Positions 26,501 through 34,122 of a DNA stretch of 64,000 nt are shown here, piece by piece. The stretch covers positions 186,001 through 250,000 of the forward strand of contig JAXGZS010000002.1 in NCBI GenBank assembly GCA_040776805.1, read 5' to 3'. The stretch comes from UBA7702 sp040776805 (lineage in GTDB: Bacteria > Bacillota > Dehalobacteriia > UBA7702). Made by a program: the position numbers and the translations under genes. Under the pieces are notes generated by a model that saw only the letters and a program-made list of their open reading frames with translations, had not been told where the DNA came from and searched no databases. Position 1 is the first letter of the stretch, and each line of letters starts with the position of its first letter.

Positions 26501-26589
26501 ACGCCCACCAAGATGATGAGAAACAGGGAAAGATAACGGCCGCAGGTTTTTTTAATTTTCATCAGGGTATTTTTGATGAGTAAAGACAT
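23551..26589 (-). CDS. FtsX-like (MacB-type) ABC transporter permease
   Basis: A 1012 aa inner-membrane permease. The N-terminal TM helix (about 18-38) is followed by an external domain, then a long Ala/Glu/Gln-rich coiled coil (about 235-480). It has two FtsX domains of three TM helices each (about 500-610 and 890-1005) and a second external domain between them. The start is ATG 26589, overlapping the ATPase stop as TAATG. The large coiled-coil insert is typical of Gram-positive members. It is likely an exporter or mechanotransmitter for a lipid or peptide; substrate unknown. Confidence 0.93.
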   Translation of the reverse strand: MSLLIKNTLMKIKKTCGRYLSLFLIILVGVGFFAGVRASAPDLRTTLSNYNQEFQLMDLKVVSTMGLTDDDVAAIADLPGVAAAIPSYSLDALAGENVVRVHALLSDVNTVSLTAGRLPESDDECVADAEHYQIGDVIKLSGVDSDLRHASYTVVGTVASPLYIADDYGSTTEGAGELYSFLFVNAHNFTLDTYTEIYVKAAAEKEDVDFTTAYRTLIAGLTGEAEGIEETRETARYQEIYDEAAQTIDDNEQTLDEEASSAGKTLADAKAKLDDGSAALRSAKATLAAQEAQLNETEKEQNAALAASREQLDAAWSQVDAALANNGLSRDTLDGQVAQLSAALNALQEQLAQYEVDSPEYVAVSSEIAEKTAAYQNLLTLQNTLQSLSAQEEQWTAGNEAFQSQIDAAREEIAAGKATLRQKEAELNSGYDAYQKGLSSYQGEIAEAKDKIAEAKEELATLAKPQWTIFERDDVIAGYSDLKNGTDTITAVAAVLPLFFILIVVLMTSNTMVRMIGEERSEIGALTSLGFRDAEILRGYLIYVLSATVLGVVGGYFLGCTVIPYLIANCFPYLLPPLVIEFDAVFFFLILFVAVALMSGVTVLFCKGELKQKPAVLLRPAPPQKGQKILLEKFGFLWNHLSFTWKVTLRNIFRYKRRVFMTIIGIAGCTALLLAGFGVKDCLNGVAEVQYGDIFRYDQLIVLKDDATEIDGDLADLLAQGGVEDPALLKQAAATCVSEEKSLQCYLIVPAKETAFLQYYHLTDESSGENLRLGDQGVIVTAKIAEIYGVGPGDTLEIQDGGDTYTLPVAAVAKNYIGNYIYLNQELYQDIFEEAATYNMIVSAAAENFSASKLLDDEAIVNVTASDSILQQARQSSESLNGVVLLIVVVASLLAVIVLYNLTSINISERKREIATLKVLGFYDGETNAYIYREAFLLALLSIVIGLFLGVGLHRFLMSAIEQDAMIYFDMVKALSYLWAFLITLVASVLMQVITYFKLKKINMIESLKSVE

Positions 26590-27290
26590 TACCAAGCGAT
26601 CTCCTGTGCTAATTTGGGATGAAGATTCCTGACAATCCGTTCAACGGTGCCGTTTTTGATGTGAATCACTTTATCGGCAATTTCCGCGACGACGGCATTA
26701 TGGGTGATCAACAAGGTCGTTTTTTTCATTTTTTTGCAAGTGTGCTGCAAAAGTTCGATGATCCGCTGGCCGGTAACGCTATCCAAAGCGCCGGTGGGCT
26801 CATCGCAAAGCAACAGCTTCGGGCTTTTTGCCACCGCCCTGGCAATGGCGACACGCTGCTGCTCCCCCCCGGAAAGCTGGGATGGGAAATGGTTGATGCG
26901 GTGGCTTAAACCAACCTGATCCAAAACGGTTTTGGGATCAAGGGCATCACCGCAGATCTGGGAGGCCAACTCCACGTTTTCCAAGGCCGTCAAGTTTTCC
27001 ACCAGATTATAAAACTGAAAAACAAAGCCGATATCGTTCCGCCTGTAGCTGGTGAGGTCTTTTCTGTTTAGATGATGGATCTCATTGCCGCCAACTTTGA
27101 TCCGGCCGCCGCTGGGGCTATCCATACCGCCCAATAAATTTAAAACCGTGGTCTTACCGGCGCCGGATGGTCCCAAAATCACCACCAGCTCCCCTTCTTC
27201 CACGGAAAAGGAGCAGTCCTCCACGGCCTTGATGACGACATCTCCCGTCTGATATTCTTTGCTGACGTGTTCAAATTCAATAAATGTCAT
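26589..27290 (-). CDS. ABC transporter ATP-binding protein (LolD/MacB type)
   Basis: A 233 aa NBD with Walker A GPSGAGKTT, Q-loop FVFQFYNL, signature LSGGEQQRVAIARA, Walker B LLLCDEPTGALD and switch His (LITHN). The start is ATG 27290 with GGAGG. It is coupled to the FtsX-like permease by TAATG. It is transcribed divergently from a TetR regulator, with two palindromes between them, so repression by that regulator is likely. Confidence 0.95.
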   Translation of the reverse strand: MTFIEFEHVSKEYQTGDVVIKAVEDCSFSVEEGELVVILGPSGAGKTTVLNLLGGMDSPSGGRIKVGGNEIHHLNRKDLTSYRRNDIGFVFQFYNLVENLTALENVELASQICGDALDPKTVLDQVGLSHRINHFPSQLSGGEQQRVAIARAVAKSPKLLLCDEPTGALDSVTGQRIIELLQHTCKKMKKTTLLITHNAVVAEIADKVIHIKNGTVERIVRNLHPKLAQEIAW

Positions 27291-27337
27291 AGTTCCTCCA
27301 GTTATTATACATGGTGTTGATTATCTATCTTAAATAC

Positions 27338-27366
27338 AGTATAATAACATTGTGTTTCGAATTCAA
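27338..27366 (-). promoter_or_regulatory. Promoter for the MacB-like ABC operon
   Basis: -35 TTGAAT (27361-27366), 17-bp spacer, -10 TATACT (27338-27343). A second -10-like TATAAT lies at 27304-27309. Confidence 0.6.
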
Positions 27367-27368
27367 CA

Positions 27369-27419
27369 GGCAGATTTTAAAAATCTGCCGTTTATTCAAC
27401 GGATTTTTAAAATCTGTTG
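27369..27419. promoter_or_regulatory. Two palindromic candidate TetR operators
   Basis: A 21-bp palindrome with arms GGCAGATTTT/AAAATCTGCC (27369-27389) and a near-palindrome of about 23 bp with the same GATTTTTAAAATC core (27397-27419), centres 29 bp apart, next to the ABC-operon -35 box. Confidence 0.65.
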
Positions 27420-27456
27420 TTTAACTTAAAAAAAATTATTTTGCAGGTGAATGATT

Positions 27457-28053
27457 ATGCCCAAAGATCAAAAGAAGACGGAAAAGAAAGTCGACCGCCG
27501 GGTCAAGTATTCTAAAATGGTCATCAAAAACAGCTTTATCAAGCTGTTAAAGGAGAAGTCCATCGCCAAGATCACCATCAAGGAGATCTGCGCATTGGCC
27601 GATGTCAACCGCGCCACCTTTTACGCCCACTATATTGACCAATACGATCTGCTGCACCAGATCGAAAGCGATCTCGTCGACGATGTCAAGGACCATCTCG
27701 CAAACTTCAATCCCAACGCCTTTGACAGTACCACCGCGGAAATGCTTGAAAAAATTTTAGAGTATATCAAAGCCAATGCAGAATTGGTGGATCTGCTGCT
27801 CAACGCCAACGGCGATATTTCCTTTGAGCAGGATATCATTATGATCCTGGCCCGGCTTGATCTATTGCCGGCGGTTACCGGCGAAGATATGGGCCGGGAG
27901 GACGCGAGATACGCCTTTCTCTTTTTCGCCAACGGCTGTATCGGCGTAATCAAACAGTGGCTGAAAGACGGTATGAAAAAATCGACGCAAGATACGGCTA
28001 TGCTCATTTACGACCTCATCACCAAAGGCCAGGAGAAGTTTTTCCTCCGTTGA
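27457..28053 (+). CDS. TetR/AcrR-family regulator
   Basis: A 198 aa protein. The N-terminal helix-turn-helix (ITIKEICALADVNRATFYAHY, about 38-58) is preceded by a Lys-rich arm; the all-helical C-terminal domain matches the TetR_C_8-like type. The start is ATG 27457 with AGGTGA; an ATG two codons earlier is possible. Divergent from the MacB-like ABC operon across two palindromes, so it probably represses that operon and itself. The ligand is not known. Confidence 0.9.
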   Translation: MPKDQKKTEKKVDRRVKYSKMVIKNSFIKLLKEKSIAKITIKEICALADVNRATFYAHYIDQYDLLHQIESDLVDDVKDHLANFNPNAFDSTTAEMLEKILEYIKANAELVDLLLNANGDISFEQDIIMILARLDLLPAVTGEDMGREDARYAFLFFANGCIGVIKQWLKDGMKKSTQDTAMLIYDLITKGQEKFFLR

Positions 28054-28120
28054 GACTTGAAGCGCCTTGCGGGGCTCGCGCAACTTACCCCCCCAAAAAA
28101 GCAGGTTACCGGAAACCCCC

Positions 28121-28149
28121 TTGTTTTTTGGAGAAAGCTATCGTATCAT
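28121..28149 (+). promoter_or_regulatory. Promoter for the LytTR operon
   Basis: -35 TTGTTT (28121-28126), 17-bp spacer, -10 TATCAT (28144-28149). The -10 is part of a perfect 12-bp palindrome GTATCATGATAC (28143-28154). Confidence 0.6.
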
Positions 28150-28181
28150 GATACCCGTGCAGTACCAAAGGAGGCGTTCTC

Positions 28182-28622
28182 TTGAAAATTAAAATTGAGC
28201 GAAACGACGCTTACAGAGAAACGGAAGTCGCCGTCAAATGTCGTGTGGACGTTGACGGAAAGACTGAAAAGCTCCTGGCTCAGCTACGGCTCTTTTGCAA
28301 CGAAGCCGTTGGCTTAAAAAACGGGGAAGCCCACAAAATTCTGCTTTCCGATGTGTTCTATATCGACTGCGTCGATGAAAAAATCTTTCTGTATTTGGCG
28401 GAAGAAATATACGAAAGCAGGCGGAAGCTTTACGCCTGGGAACGGGAACTGGCGGATACTTCTTTTGTACGCATCAGCAAAGCGACCATTTTGAATACGG
28501 ATCAACTGAAATCAGTACGCCCTCTGTTCAGCGGAAAACTGGAAGCGACCTTAAAAAATGGTGAAAAACTGCTGATTAACCGTCACTATGTGACGAACTT
28601 TCGCCAAAAATTCGGTATATGA
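28182..28622 (+). CDS. LytTR-domain DNA-binding regulator
   Basis: A 146 aa protein. A short N-terminal region is followed by a LytTR DNA-binding domain (about 45-146: ILLSDVFYIDCVDEKIFLY ... FVRISKATILN ... INRHYVTNFRQ). There is no receiver domain. The start is a TTG at 28182 with a perfect AAAGGAGG; there is no in-frame ATG near, so TTG is forced. It heads an operon with DUF3021, ABC ATPase and ABC-2 permease, a known Firmicutes arrangement in which the regulator controls its own transporter. Confidence 0.9.
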   Translation: MKIKIERNDAYRETEVAVKCRVDVDGKTEKLLAQLRLFCNEAVGLKNGEAHKILLSDVFYIDCVDEKIFLYLAEEIYESRRKLYAWERELADTSFVRISKATILNTDQLKSVRPLFSGKLEATLKNGEKLLINRHYVTNFRQKFGI

Positions 28623-29071
28623 AAGGGGAAACAGCAACTATGGATAGATTTTCCATCAAAGAATGCGTTTTCATCGACTGCGTTTCCTTTACCGTTGCTA
28701 CGGTTCTCGTTTCCGCGCTGTGGTTTATCGACGATAGGACGACACTGGTGGAAAACCGCTATTTTTTAGAGCTTTTTTGCGCCACGACGTTGATCAGCGG
28801 CCTCATGTATTTCACCTCCAAAATACCGCTGGAATCCCAGTTTTTGGCCATGTCGCTGCTGCTCTTTGATGTCGCCGCGGTGATCTTGGGCCTTGGCGGC
28901 GGCATCTTTCATTGGTTTCCCTGGGAAGGGAAATACGTTTTGCAGATCATTGCCACCCTCGTCACCGTCTTTTTCGTCACCCATCTGATCATGGTCTGGC
29001 AAAGCAGGGATACCGCAAGAAAAATCAATCAAAAAATCAAGGAAAGGGAACATGATGCGTCATATCATTGA
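28619..29071 (+). CDS. DUF3021 family membrane protein
   Basis: A 150 aa protein with four predicted TM helices (about 18-38, 48-68, 74-94, 102-124) and a charged cytoplasmic tail, as expected for DUF3021. It is the usual partner of LytTR regulators and probably modulates their activity at the membrane. The ATG at 28619 overlaps the LytTR stop (ATGA); ATG 28640, behind AAAGGGG, is a good alternative start (143 aa). It overlaps the following ATPase gene by 20 nt. Confidence 0.85.
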   Translation: MKGETATMDRFSIKECVFIDCVSFTVATVLVSALWFIDDRTTLVENRYFLELFCATTLISGLMYFTSKIPLESQFLAMSLLLFDVAAVILGLGGGIFHWFPWEGKYVLQIIATLVTVFFVTHLIMVWQSRDTARKINQKIKEREHDASYH

Positions 29072-29969
29072 AGTGGAAAACCTAAAAAAGTCCTACGGTA
29101 ATATTGAGGCGGTAAAAGGCATCAGCTTCTATGCGGAAGAAGGCAAGCTCTTCGCCTTTTTGGGCCCCAACGGCGCAGGCAAAAGCACCACCATCGACAT
29201 CATCTGTACCTTCTTAAAGCCGGACAGCGGCAACATCAGCGTCGACGGCGCTGTTTTGGGCAAGCAGGACGAAGCAATCCGCAAAGCCATCGGCGCCGTA
29301 TTTCAAGACAGCCTCTTGGATAAACGATTGACGGTGGAAGAAAATATGCGCTGCCGCGGCGCTCTCTACGGTTTAAAGGGCGCCTCGCTAAAAAACGCCG
29401 TCAGGGAGGCCATGACCCTATCAGGAGTTACGGAATACGCGAAACGCCCCTACGGCAAACTCTCCGGCGGTCAGCGCCGCCGCTGCGATATCGCGCGGGC
29501 CTTAATCCACATGCCGAAAATCCTCTTTTTAGACGAACCCACCACGGGCTTGGATCCCCAGACCAGAAAAGCCGTCTGGGAAACGATCCAAACACTGCAA
29601 AGGGACAAGGGCATCACCGTCTTTCTCACCACCCACTATATGGAGGAAGCGGCGGCAGCGGATTTTGTGATCGTCATTGATAACGGTGAGATCGCCGCCA
29701 AGGGCACGCCCTCTGCCCTCAAACAAGCATACGCCACGGATAAATTACGGCTGACCTGCCATGATTTTGCCGCAGTCAAAGAGATTCTACAAAAAGCCGG
29801 CGTTGCCTATACACAAATGGCAGATCAGCTCATGGTCAATCTCGAAAAAACCCTCGACGCCCTGGCCTTGCTTCGCCGGTGCGAACCCTTCATCAGCAGT
29901 TTCGAAGTGACCAGCGGCACCATGGACGACGCCTTTATCGGTATTACGGGAAAGGAGTTACGCCAATGA
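29052..29969 (+). CDS. ABC transporter ATP-binding protein (DrrA-like)
   Basis: A 305 aa NBD of the daunorubicin-resistance type: Walker A GPNGAGKSTT, signature LSGGQRRRCDIARAL, Walker B ILFLDEPTTGLD, switch TTHYMEEA, and the family's C-terminal regulatory extension (about 220-305). The start is ATG 29052 or the adjacent ATG 29055, with AAGG/AGGG upstream. Its stop overlaps the permease start (ATGA). It powers export by the ABC-2 permease. Confidence 0.94.
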   Translation: MMRHIIEVENLKKSYGNIEAVKGISFYAEEGKLFAFLGPNGAGKSTTIDIICTFLKPDSGNISVDGAVLGKQDEAIRKAIGAVFQDSLLDKRLTVEENMRCRGALYGLKGASLKNAVREAMTLSGVTEYAKRPYGKLSGGQRRRCDIARALIHMPKILFLDEPTTGLDPQTRKAVWETIQTLQRDKGITVFLTTHYMEEAAAADFVIVIDNGEIAAKGTPSALKQAYATDKLRLTCHDFAAVKEILQKAGVAYTQMADQLMVNLEKTLDALALLRRCEPFISSFEVTSGTMDDAFIGITGKELRQ

Positions 29970-30823
29970 TCGCCTTTATGAAACGCAATTTACTGGTTTT
30001 CTTCAGAGACCGCTCGGCGGTATTCTTTTCCTTGCTGGCTTCCTTCATCATCATCGGTTTATATGTTCTTTTCTTAGGCGACGTCTGGACCTCTTCCCTG
30101 CAAGGGATCGGCAACGTCCGAGAAATCATGGATAACTGGATCATGGCCGGTCTCTTGGCCATCACTTCCGTCACCACGACCATGGGAGCCTTCGGCGCCA
30201 TGGTCAACGATAAAACCCAAAAAATCATAAAGGATTTTTATTCTTCACCCATCAGCCGCAGAAGTTTGGCGGGAGGCTATATTTTAAGCGCCTTTATCAT
30301 CGGTTTTGTGATGTCTGTCATCACCTTGGTTTTTGCCGAAATCTATATCGTCGCCGAAGGCGGCGCATTGATGAGCTTTCACACCTTCATCAAAGTCCTC
30401 CTGCTGATTTTACTGGCCGATCTGGCCAATACTTCCATGATCTTTTTGCTTACCTCCTTTTTCAGCAGCGAAAACGCTTTTTCCACGGCAAGCGCGGTGA
30501 TCGGCACTTTGATCGGCTTCCTTACCGGCATCTACCTGCCCATCGGTCAACTGCCCGAGGCCGTGCAAATGGTGATCAAATTATTTCCCCCATCCCACGC
30601 CGCCGTGTTATTGCGTCAGACGATGATGGAAGACGCGATGCACACCGGCTTTGCCGGGGTTCCCGCCGAATACGCCAACGAATTCAAGGAAATGCTGGGG
30701 GTGACCTTCCAATTTGGCGGCCATGAGGTTTCCGCTCTAACCAGCATTGTCTACCTGCTGGCCGCCGCCGCGGTCTGCTTTATCCTGGCAATCCTCAATC
30801 TTTCCCGCAAAAAAAGAGCGTAA
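29966..30823 (+). CDS. ABC-2 type transporter permease (DrrB-like)
   Basis: A 285 aa membrane protein with six predicted TM helices and the ABC-2 pattern (MNDKTQ-like loop VNDKTQKIIKDFYSSPISRR after the second helix; FPPSHAAVLLRQ near the fifth). The start is ATG 29966 with AAAGGAG, inside the ATPase stop. Last gene of the LytTR-DUF3021-ABC operon; a terminator follows at 30890. Substrate unknown. Confidence 0.92.
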   Translation: MIAFMKRNLLVFFRDRSAVFFSLLASFIIIGLYVLFLGDVWTSSLQGIGNVREIMDNWIMAGLLAITSVTTTMGAFGAMVNDKTQKIIKDFYSSPISRRSLAGGYILSAFIIGFVMSVITLVFAEIYIVAEGGALMSFHTFIKVLLLILLADLANTSMIFLLTSFFSSENAFSTASAVIGTLIGFLTGIYLPIGQLPEAVQMVIKLFPPSHAAVLLRQTMMEDAMHTGFAGVPAEYANEFKEMLGVTFQFGGHEVSALTSIVYLLAAAAVCFILAILNLSRKKRA

Positions 30824-30889
30824 AGCGGCAGGTCTCACCAAGATAACCCCTTCCCAAAGAGCTGTCCTCTAAAGCAGCCCCGCAAAAAA

Positions 30890-30928
30890 GATCCGGTTTC
30901 CGACAAACAGCGGAAATCGGATCCTTTT
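30890..30928 (+). terminator. Intrinsic terminator after the LytTR-ABC operon
   Basis: Stem GATCCGGTTTCCG (30890-30902) / CGGAAATCGGATC (30911-30923) with one G-T pair, then CTTTT. Confidence 0.8.
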
Positions 30929-30974
30929 ATGATCCTTCCATTCGCACCAATTCAGTTATTTTTCATGCTGCGGG

Positions 30975-31001
30975 AGCACCTTCAGGTGCTTTCGTTTTTT
31001 T
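30975..31001 (+). terminator. Second, shorter terminator
   Basis: Stem AGCACC / GGTGCT with TTCA loop, followed by TTCGTTTTTTT. It backs up the terminator at 30890. Confidence 0.6.
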
Positions 31002-31020
31002 CTCGGTAATCACCGCGAGA

Positions 31021-32433
31021 TCAAACGGTAAGGCCTTTTTTTTGATGGGCGCCGTCTTGAGCCTCAATGAGCTCTTTTAAGATCGTCAGCCCTGTTTCAA
31101 ATTCCGTCGTGGTTTGGGGGGAGCAGGTGGCGACCCTGATGTAAGAGCGCTTTTCCTTTGCCACGGCGAACCGCTGAGAGCAGAGGACGCGCACCCCGGC
31201 GCCAAGCGCCAACGTCTCGATGAGCATACCGTCGACGCCGTCGGGAAGAGGCAGCCACTGAAAAAAGGCGTTCTCATGAAAATGAGGCGTCCCGGGAAAT
31301 AACTCCCCAAAAACAGCGTTGCGTTTTGCCGCGCATCGCTTTTTTTCTTCGATGATGCGGCTGGCAGCGCCGCTGACGATCAATTCCACGATGATCGCCG
31401 CGTTGATCGGCGCCGTCTTCAAATTGACGGTATTGGCGCCGCGGATCAGCGCCGCTTTCAGCGACGGGGGATAGACCATAAAGGCCACCCGCAGCCCGGC
31501 GGCGATGGAGTTGGAGGTGCCGCAGATATAGACGGTCTGTTGGGGAATCAGGGCATAGAGCGGCAGCACCCCGCCGGGGGTCAGAAAGGAATAATTATCG
31601 TCTTCCAGGAGAAGCAGCTTTTCCTCGCGAATCACAGCGGCCAGGGCTTCCCGGCGCGTTGGCGGCAGCGTGATGACGGTGGGATTGGCGCAGGTGGGCA
31701 TCAGATAAACCCCTTTGATCTCTTCCCTTTGGCAAAGGCGCTTTAACGCCTTGGGATCCATGCCTTCCCCATCGTTTTCCACGGGAATCAGGGTAAGCTG
31801 TAAAAGGGCGGCAAGATCCATCAAATTCGGATAGGTGTATGGATCCGTGGCGATTTTATCCCCGGGGCGAAAAAGAGCAAGGGCCGCGGTGGTCAGGGCA
31901 TTCTGACCGCCGGAGGTGATCATCAGACGATCCGGGGAAACTTCGATATGAAATTTTTTCAGCCACTCCCTGGCGATTTGCAGGTGATAGCGATTATCCC
32001 AGGGCTGGGCGTATTTTAGCAAGTTGATGGCGGCAGGACGTTCCAAGACCTGATTGGCGGCCTTTAGCACCACCTTATTCCATTCCGTAAAGGGCTCCAC
32101 CGAACCCATTTCGATCATCGGCAGCCTTTCGCCGCCGGGGAGCAAGACGGTATCGTCAACATCGTTGGGTTTCACAAAACTGCCTCGGCCCGTTACCGCG
32201 TATAGATACCCTTTGCGTTTTAAAAGTTCATAGGCTCTCGTAACAGTGCTCAAATTAAGATCAAGGTAGTCGGCAAGCTCCCGCTGGGGCGGCAGCTGCG
32301 TATTGGGGGCCAGCTTCCCTCCGGCAATATCTTCCTCAATGGCCTGGGCAATGGCTTCAAAATACGGCTTTTTCAGCTTTTCTTTTTCCGTTTTCCAGGA
32401 TAACGGATAATCCGCAAAAGAATTGACGGGCAT
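31021..32433 (-). CDS. pdxR: MocR-family regulator, likely PdxR
   Basis: A 470 aa fusion of an N-terminal GntR winged helix (LPPQRELADYLDLNLSTVTRAYE, about 40-70) with a C-terminal class-I aminotransferase-like domain (about 105-460) that senses PLP. The PLP-lysine region lies near YICGTSNSIAAGLRV; the usual SK pair reads SNS, so the Lys may be absent, which deserves a check. The start is ATG 32433 with GGGAGG. Divergent from pdxST with interleaved promoters, the standard arrangement for PdxR, which controls vitamin B6 synthesis. Confidence 0.88.
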   Translation of the reverse strand: MPVNSFADYPLSWKTEKEKLKKPYFEAIAQAIEEDIAGGKLAPNTQLPPQRELADYLDLNLSTVTRAYELLKRKGYLYAVTGRGSFVKPNDVDDTVLLPGGERLPMIEMGSVEPFTEWNKVVLKAANQVLERPAAINLLKYAQPWDNRYHLQIAREWLKKFHIEVSPDRLMITSGGQNALTTAALALFRPGDKIATDPYTYPNLMDLAALLQLTLIPVENDGEGMDPKALKRLCQREEIKGVYLMPTCANPTVITLPPTRREALAAVIREEKLLLLEDDNYSFLTPGGVLPLYALIPQQTVYICGTSNSIAAGLRVAFMVYPPSLKAALIRGANTVNLKTAPINAAIIVELIVSGAASRIIEEKKRCAAKRNAVFGELFPGTPHFHENAFFQWLPLPDGVDGMLIETLALGAGVRVLCSQRFAVAKEKRSYIRVATCSPQTTTEFETGLTILKELIEAQDGAHQKKGLTV

Positions 32434-32467
32434 AAACTCCCTCCCGTAAAATATTGTTATACATACA

Positions 32468-32496
32468 ATTATAGTGTTGAAACAATACAATGTCAA
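32468..32496 (-). promoter_or_regulatory. pdxR promoter
   Basis: -35 TTGACA (32491-32496), 17-bp spacer, -10 TATAAT (32468-32473); overlaps the pdxST promoter completely. Confidence 0.75.
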
Positions 32497-32505
32497 CGAT
32501 ATAAT
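32477..32505 (+). promoter_or_regulatory. pdxST promoter with ATACAAT repeats
   Basis: -35 TTGAAA (32477-32482), 17-bp spacer, -10 TATAAT (32500-32505). ATACAAT occurs at 32464-32470 and 32484-32490, 20 bp apart, and inverted as ATTGTAT near 32521: likely PdxR sites. Confidence 0.7.
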
Positions 32506-32607
32506 GGATTATATCAATACATTGTATGATTACCCGGAAAGGACACCTTTTTTGGCCAAAAGCCGCAACCGTGTCCCCAAAATACGAGATAAGGGAGGAT
32601 TTCATCA

Positions 32608-33483
32608 ATGGAAAACCAACGATATCAACTAAACAAAGAACTGGCGCAGATGCTGAAAGGCGGCGTGATCATGGACGTCACCACGCCGGAGCAAGCAATC
32701 ATTGCCGAAAAAGCCGGCGCTTGCGCCGTCATGGCGTTAGAGAGGATTCCCGCCGATATCCGCGTTGCCGGCGGTGTTTCCCGGATGAGCGACCCTAAAA
32801 TGATCAAAGGAATCCAGGCGGCGGTTTCCATTCCTGTGATGGCAAAATGCCGCATCGGCCATTTTGCCGAAGCCCAGATTTTGGAGGCCCTGGAAATCGA
32901 TTATATCGATGAAAGCGAAGTCCTCTCCCCTGCCGACGACGTTTATCATATCGACAAAACCAAGTTCAAGGTTCCCTTTGTCTGCGGCGCCAGGGACTTA
33001 GGGGAGGCGCTGCGCCGCATCAATGAGGGCGCCGCAATGCTCCGCACCAAAGGAGAACCGGGTACCGGCGACATTGTCCAGGCCGTTCGCCATATGCGGC
33101 TGATCCAAAGCGGGATCAGAAAAATCGCATCTTTCAGAGAAGACGAGCTTTTCCACGCGGCAAAAGAACTGGAGGTCCCCTATGATCTCATCGTCTACGT
33201 CCATGAAAACGGCAAACTGCCGGTGGTCAATTTCGCCGCCGGCGGCGTGGCGACTCCCGCCGACGCGGCGCTGATGATGCAACTCGGCGCCGAGGGCGTC
33301 TTTGTGGGCTCCGGTATTTTCAAGTCCGGCGACCCGGAAAAACGGGCCCGGGCCATCGTCAAAGCGGTGACCAATTATCACGACGCGCAAATATTAGCGG
33401 CGCTTTCCGAGGATTTGGGCGAAGCCATGGTGGGCGTCAATGAGGACGAAATCGAATTGCTCATGGCGGAGCGGGGAAAATAA
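32608..33483 (+). CDS. pdxS: Pyridoxal 5'-phosphate synthase subunit PdxS
   Basis: Synthase subunit that makes PLP from ribose 5-phosphate, glyceraldehyde 3-phosphate and ammonia from PdxT. The 291 aa protein has the family-typical length and blocks: GGVIMDVTTPEQA, RIPADIR, active-site Lys in MAKCRIGHF, PFVCGARDLGEALRRI, and FAAGGVATPADAALMMQLG. ATG 32608 has GGGAGG. It overlaps pdxT as TAATG. Divergently controlled with pdxR. Confidence 0.97.
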   Translation: MENQRYQLNKELAQMLKGGVIMDVTTPEQAIIAEKAGACAVMALERIPADIRVAGGVSRMSDPKMIKGIQAAVSIPVMAKCRIGHFAEAQILEALEIDYIDESEVLSPADDVYHIDKTKFKVPFVCGARDLGEALRRINEGAAMLRTKGEPGTGDIVQAVRHMRLIQSGIRKIASFREDELFHAAKELEVPYDLIVYVHENGKLPVVNFAAGGVATPADAALMMQLGAEGVFVGSGIFKSGDPEKRARAIVKAVTNYHDAQILAALSEDLGEAMVGVNEDEIELLMAERGK

Positions 33484-34052
33484 TGACCGTCGGCGTATTG
33501 GCGCTGCAAGGCGCCTTTGAAGAACATATCGCGATGCTTCGTCGCCTCGGCGTCGACGCCTTTGAAATCAGAAAACGCGATGATCTCCACCGGGCTTTCG
33601 ACGGATTGATCCTCCCCGGCGGCGAAAGCACTGTCATCGGCTCCCTATTATGGGAGCTCCAAATGATGGAGAACCTCCGCGAAGCGGTGAAAAACGGTTT
33701 GCCGGTGCTGGGTACCTGTGCCGGGCTGATCCTGCTGGCCAAGGAGATTGAAGCAAGTGAAGAGAGCTACCTGGGCACCATGGATATCGGCGTCGTCCGC
33801 AACGGCTACGGCAGGCAGTTGGGAAGTTTCGCGAAGAAAGGACTTTTCCTCGGCAAAGAAATCGAGATGCGCTTTATCCGCGCGCCCTATATCAAAGAAG
33901 TCGGTAAAAACGTCAGGGTTCTGGCCGTCGTGGACCATAAAATTGTCGCCGCCCAAGAGGGAAATCAACTGGTTACAGCGTTTCACCCGGAACTTACCGG
34001 CGATGATACCGTACACCGCCGCTTTTTAGAGATCATCCGAAAGAACAGATAA
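33483..34052 (+). CDS. pdxT: Pyridoxal 5'-phosphate synthase glutaminase PdxT
   Basis: Class-I glutaminase that supplies ammonia to PdxS. The 189 aa protein has the nucleophile C79 in LGTCAGLILL, the His/Glu pair in TAFHPELT near the C-terminus, and the oxyanion GGEST motif. Translational coupling by TAATG to pdxS matches the 1:1 complex. A terminator follows. Confidence 0.97.
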   Translation: MTVGVLALQGAFEEHIAMLRRLGVDAFEIRKRDDLHRAFDGLILPGGESTVIGSLLWELQMMENLREAVKNGLPVLGTCAGLILLAKEIEASEESYLGTMDIGVVRNGYGRQLGSFAKKGLFLGKEIEMRFIRAPYIKEVGKNVRVLAVVDHKIVAAQEGNQLVTAFHPELTGDDTVHRRFLEIIRKNR

Positions 34053-34057
34053 AAAAT

Positions 34058-34098
34058 AACCCGCGGATTCGATTTCACCCGATCCGCGGGTTGTTTTT
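34058..34098 (+). terminator. Intrinsic terminator after pdxT
   Basis: Stem AACCCGCGGAT (34058-34068) / ATCCGCGGGTT (34082-34092), then GTTTTT. Confidence 0.85.
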
Positions 34099-34122
34099 AT
34101 ACTTTGGCCTAACCCGTTAATT

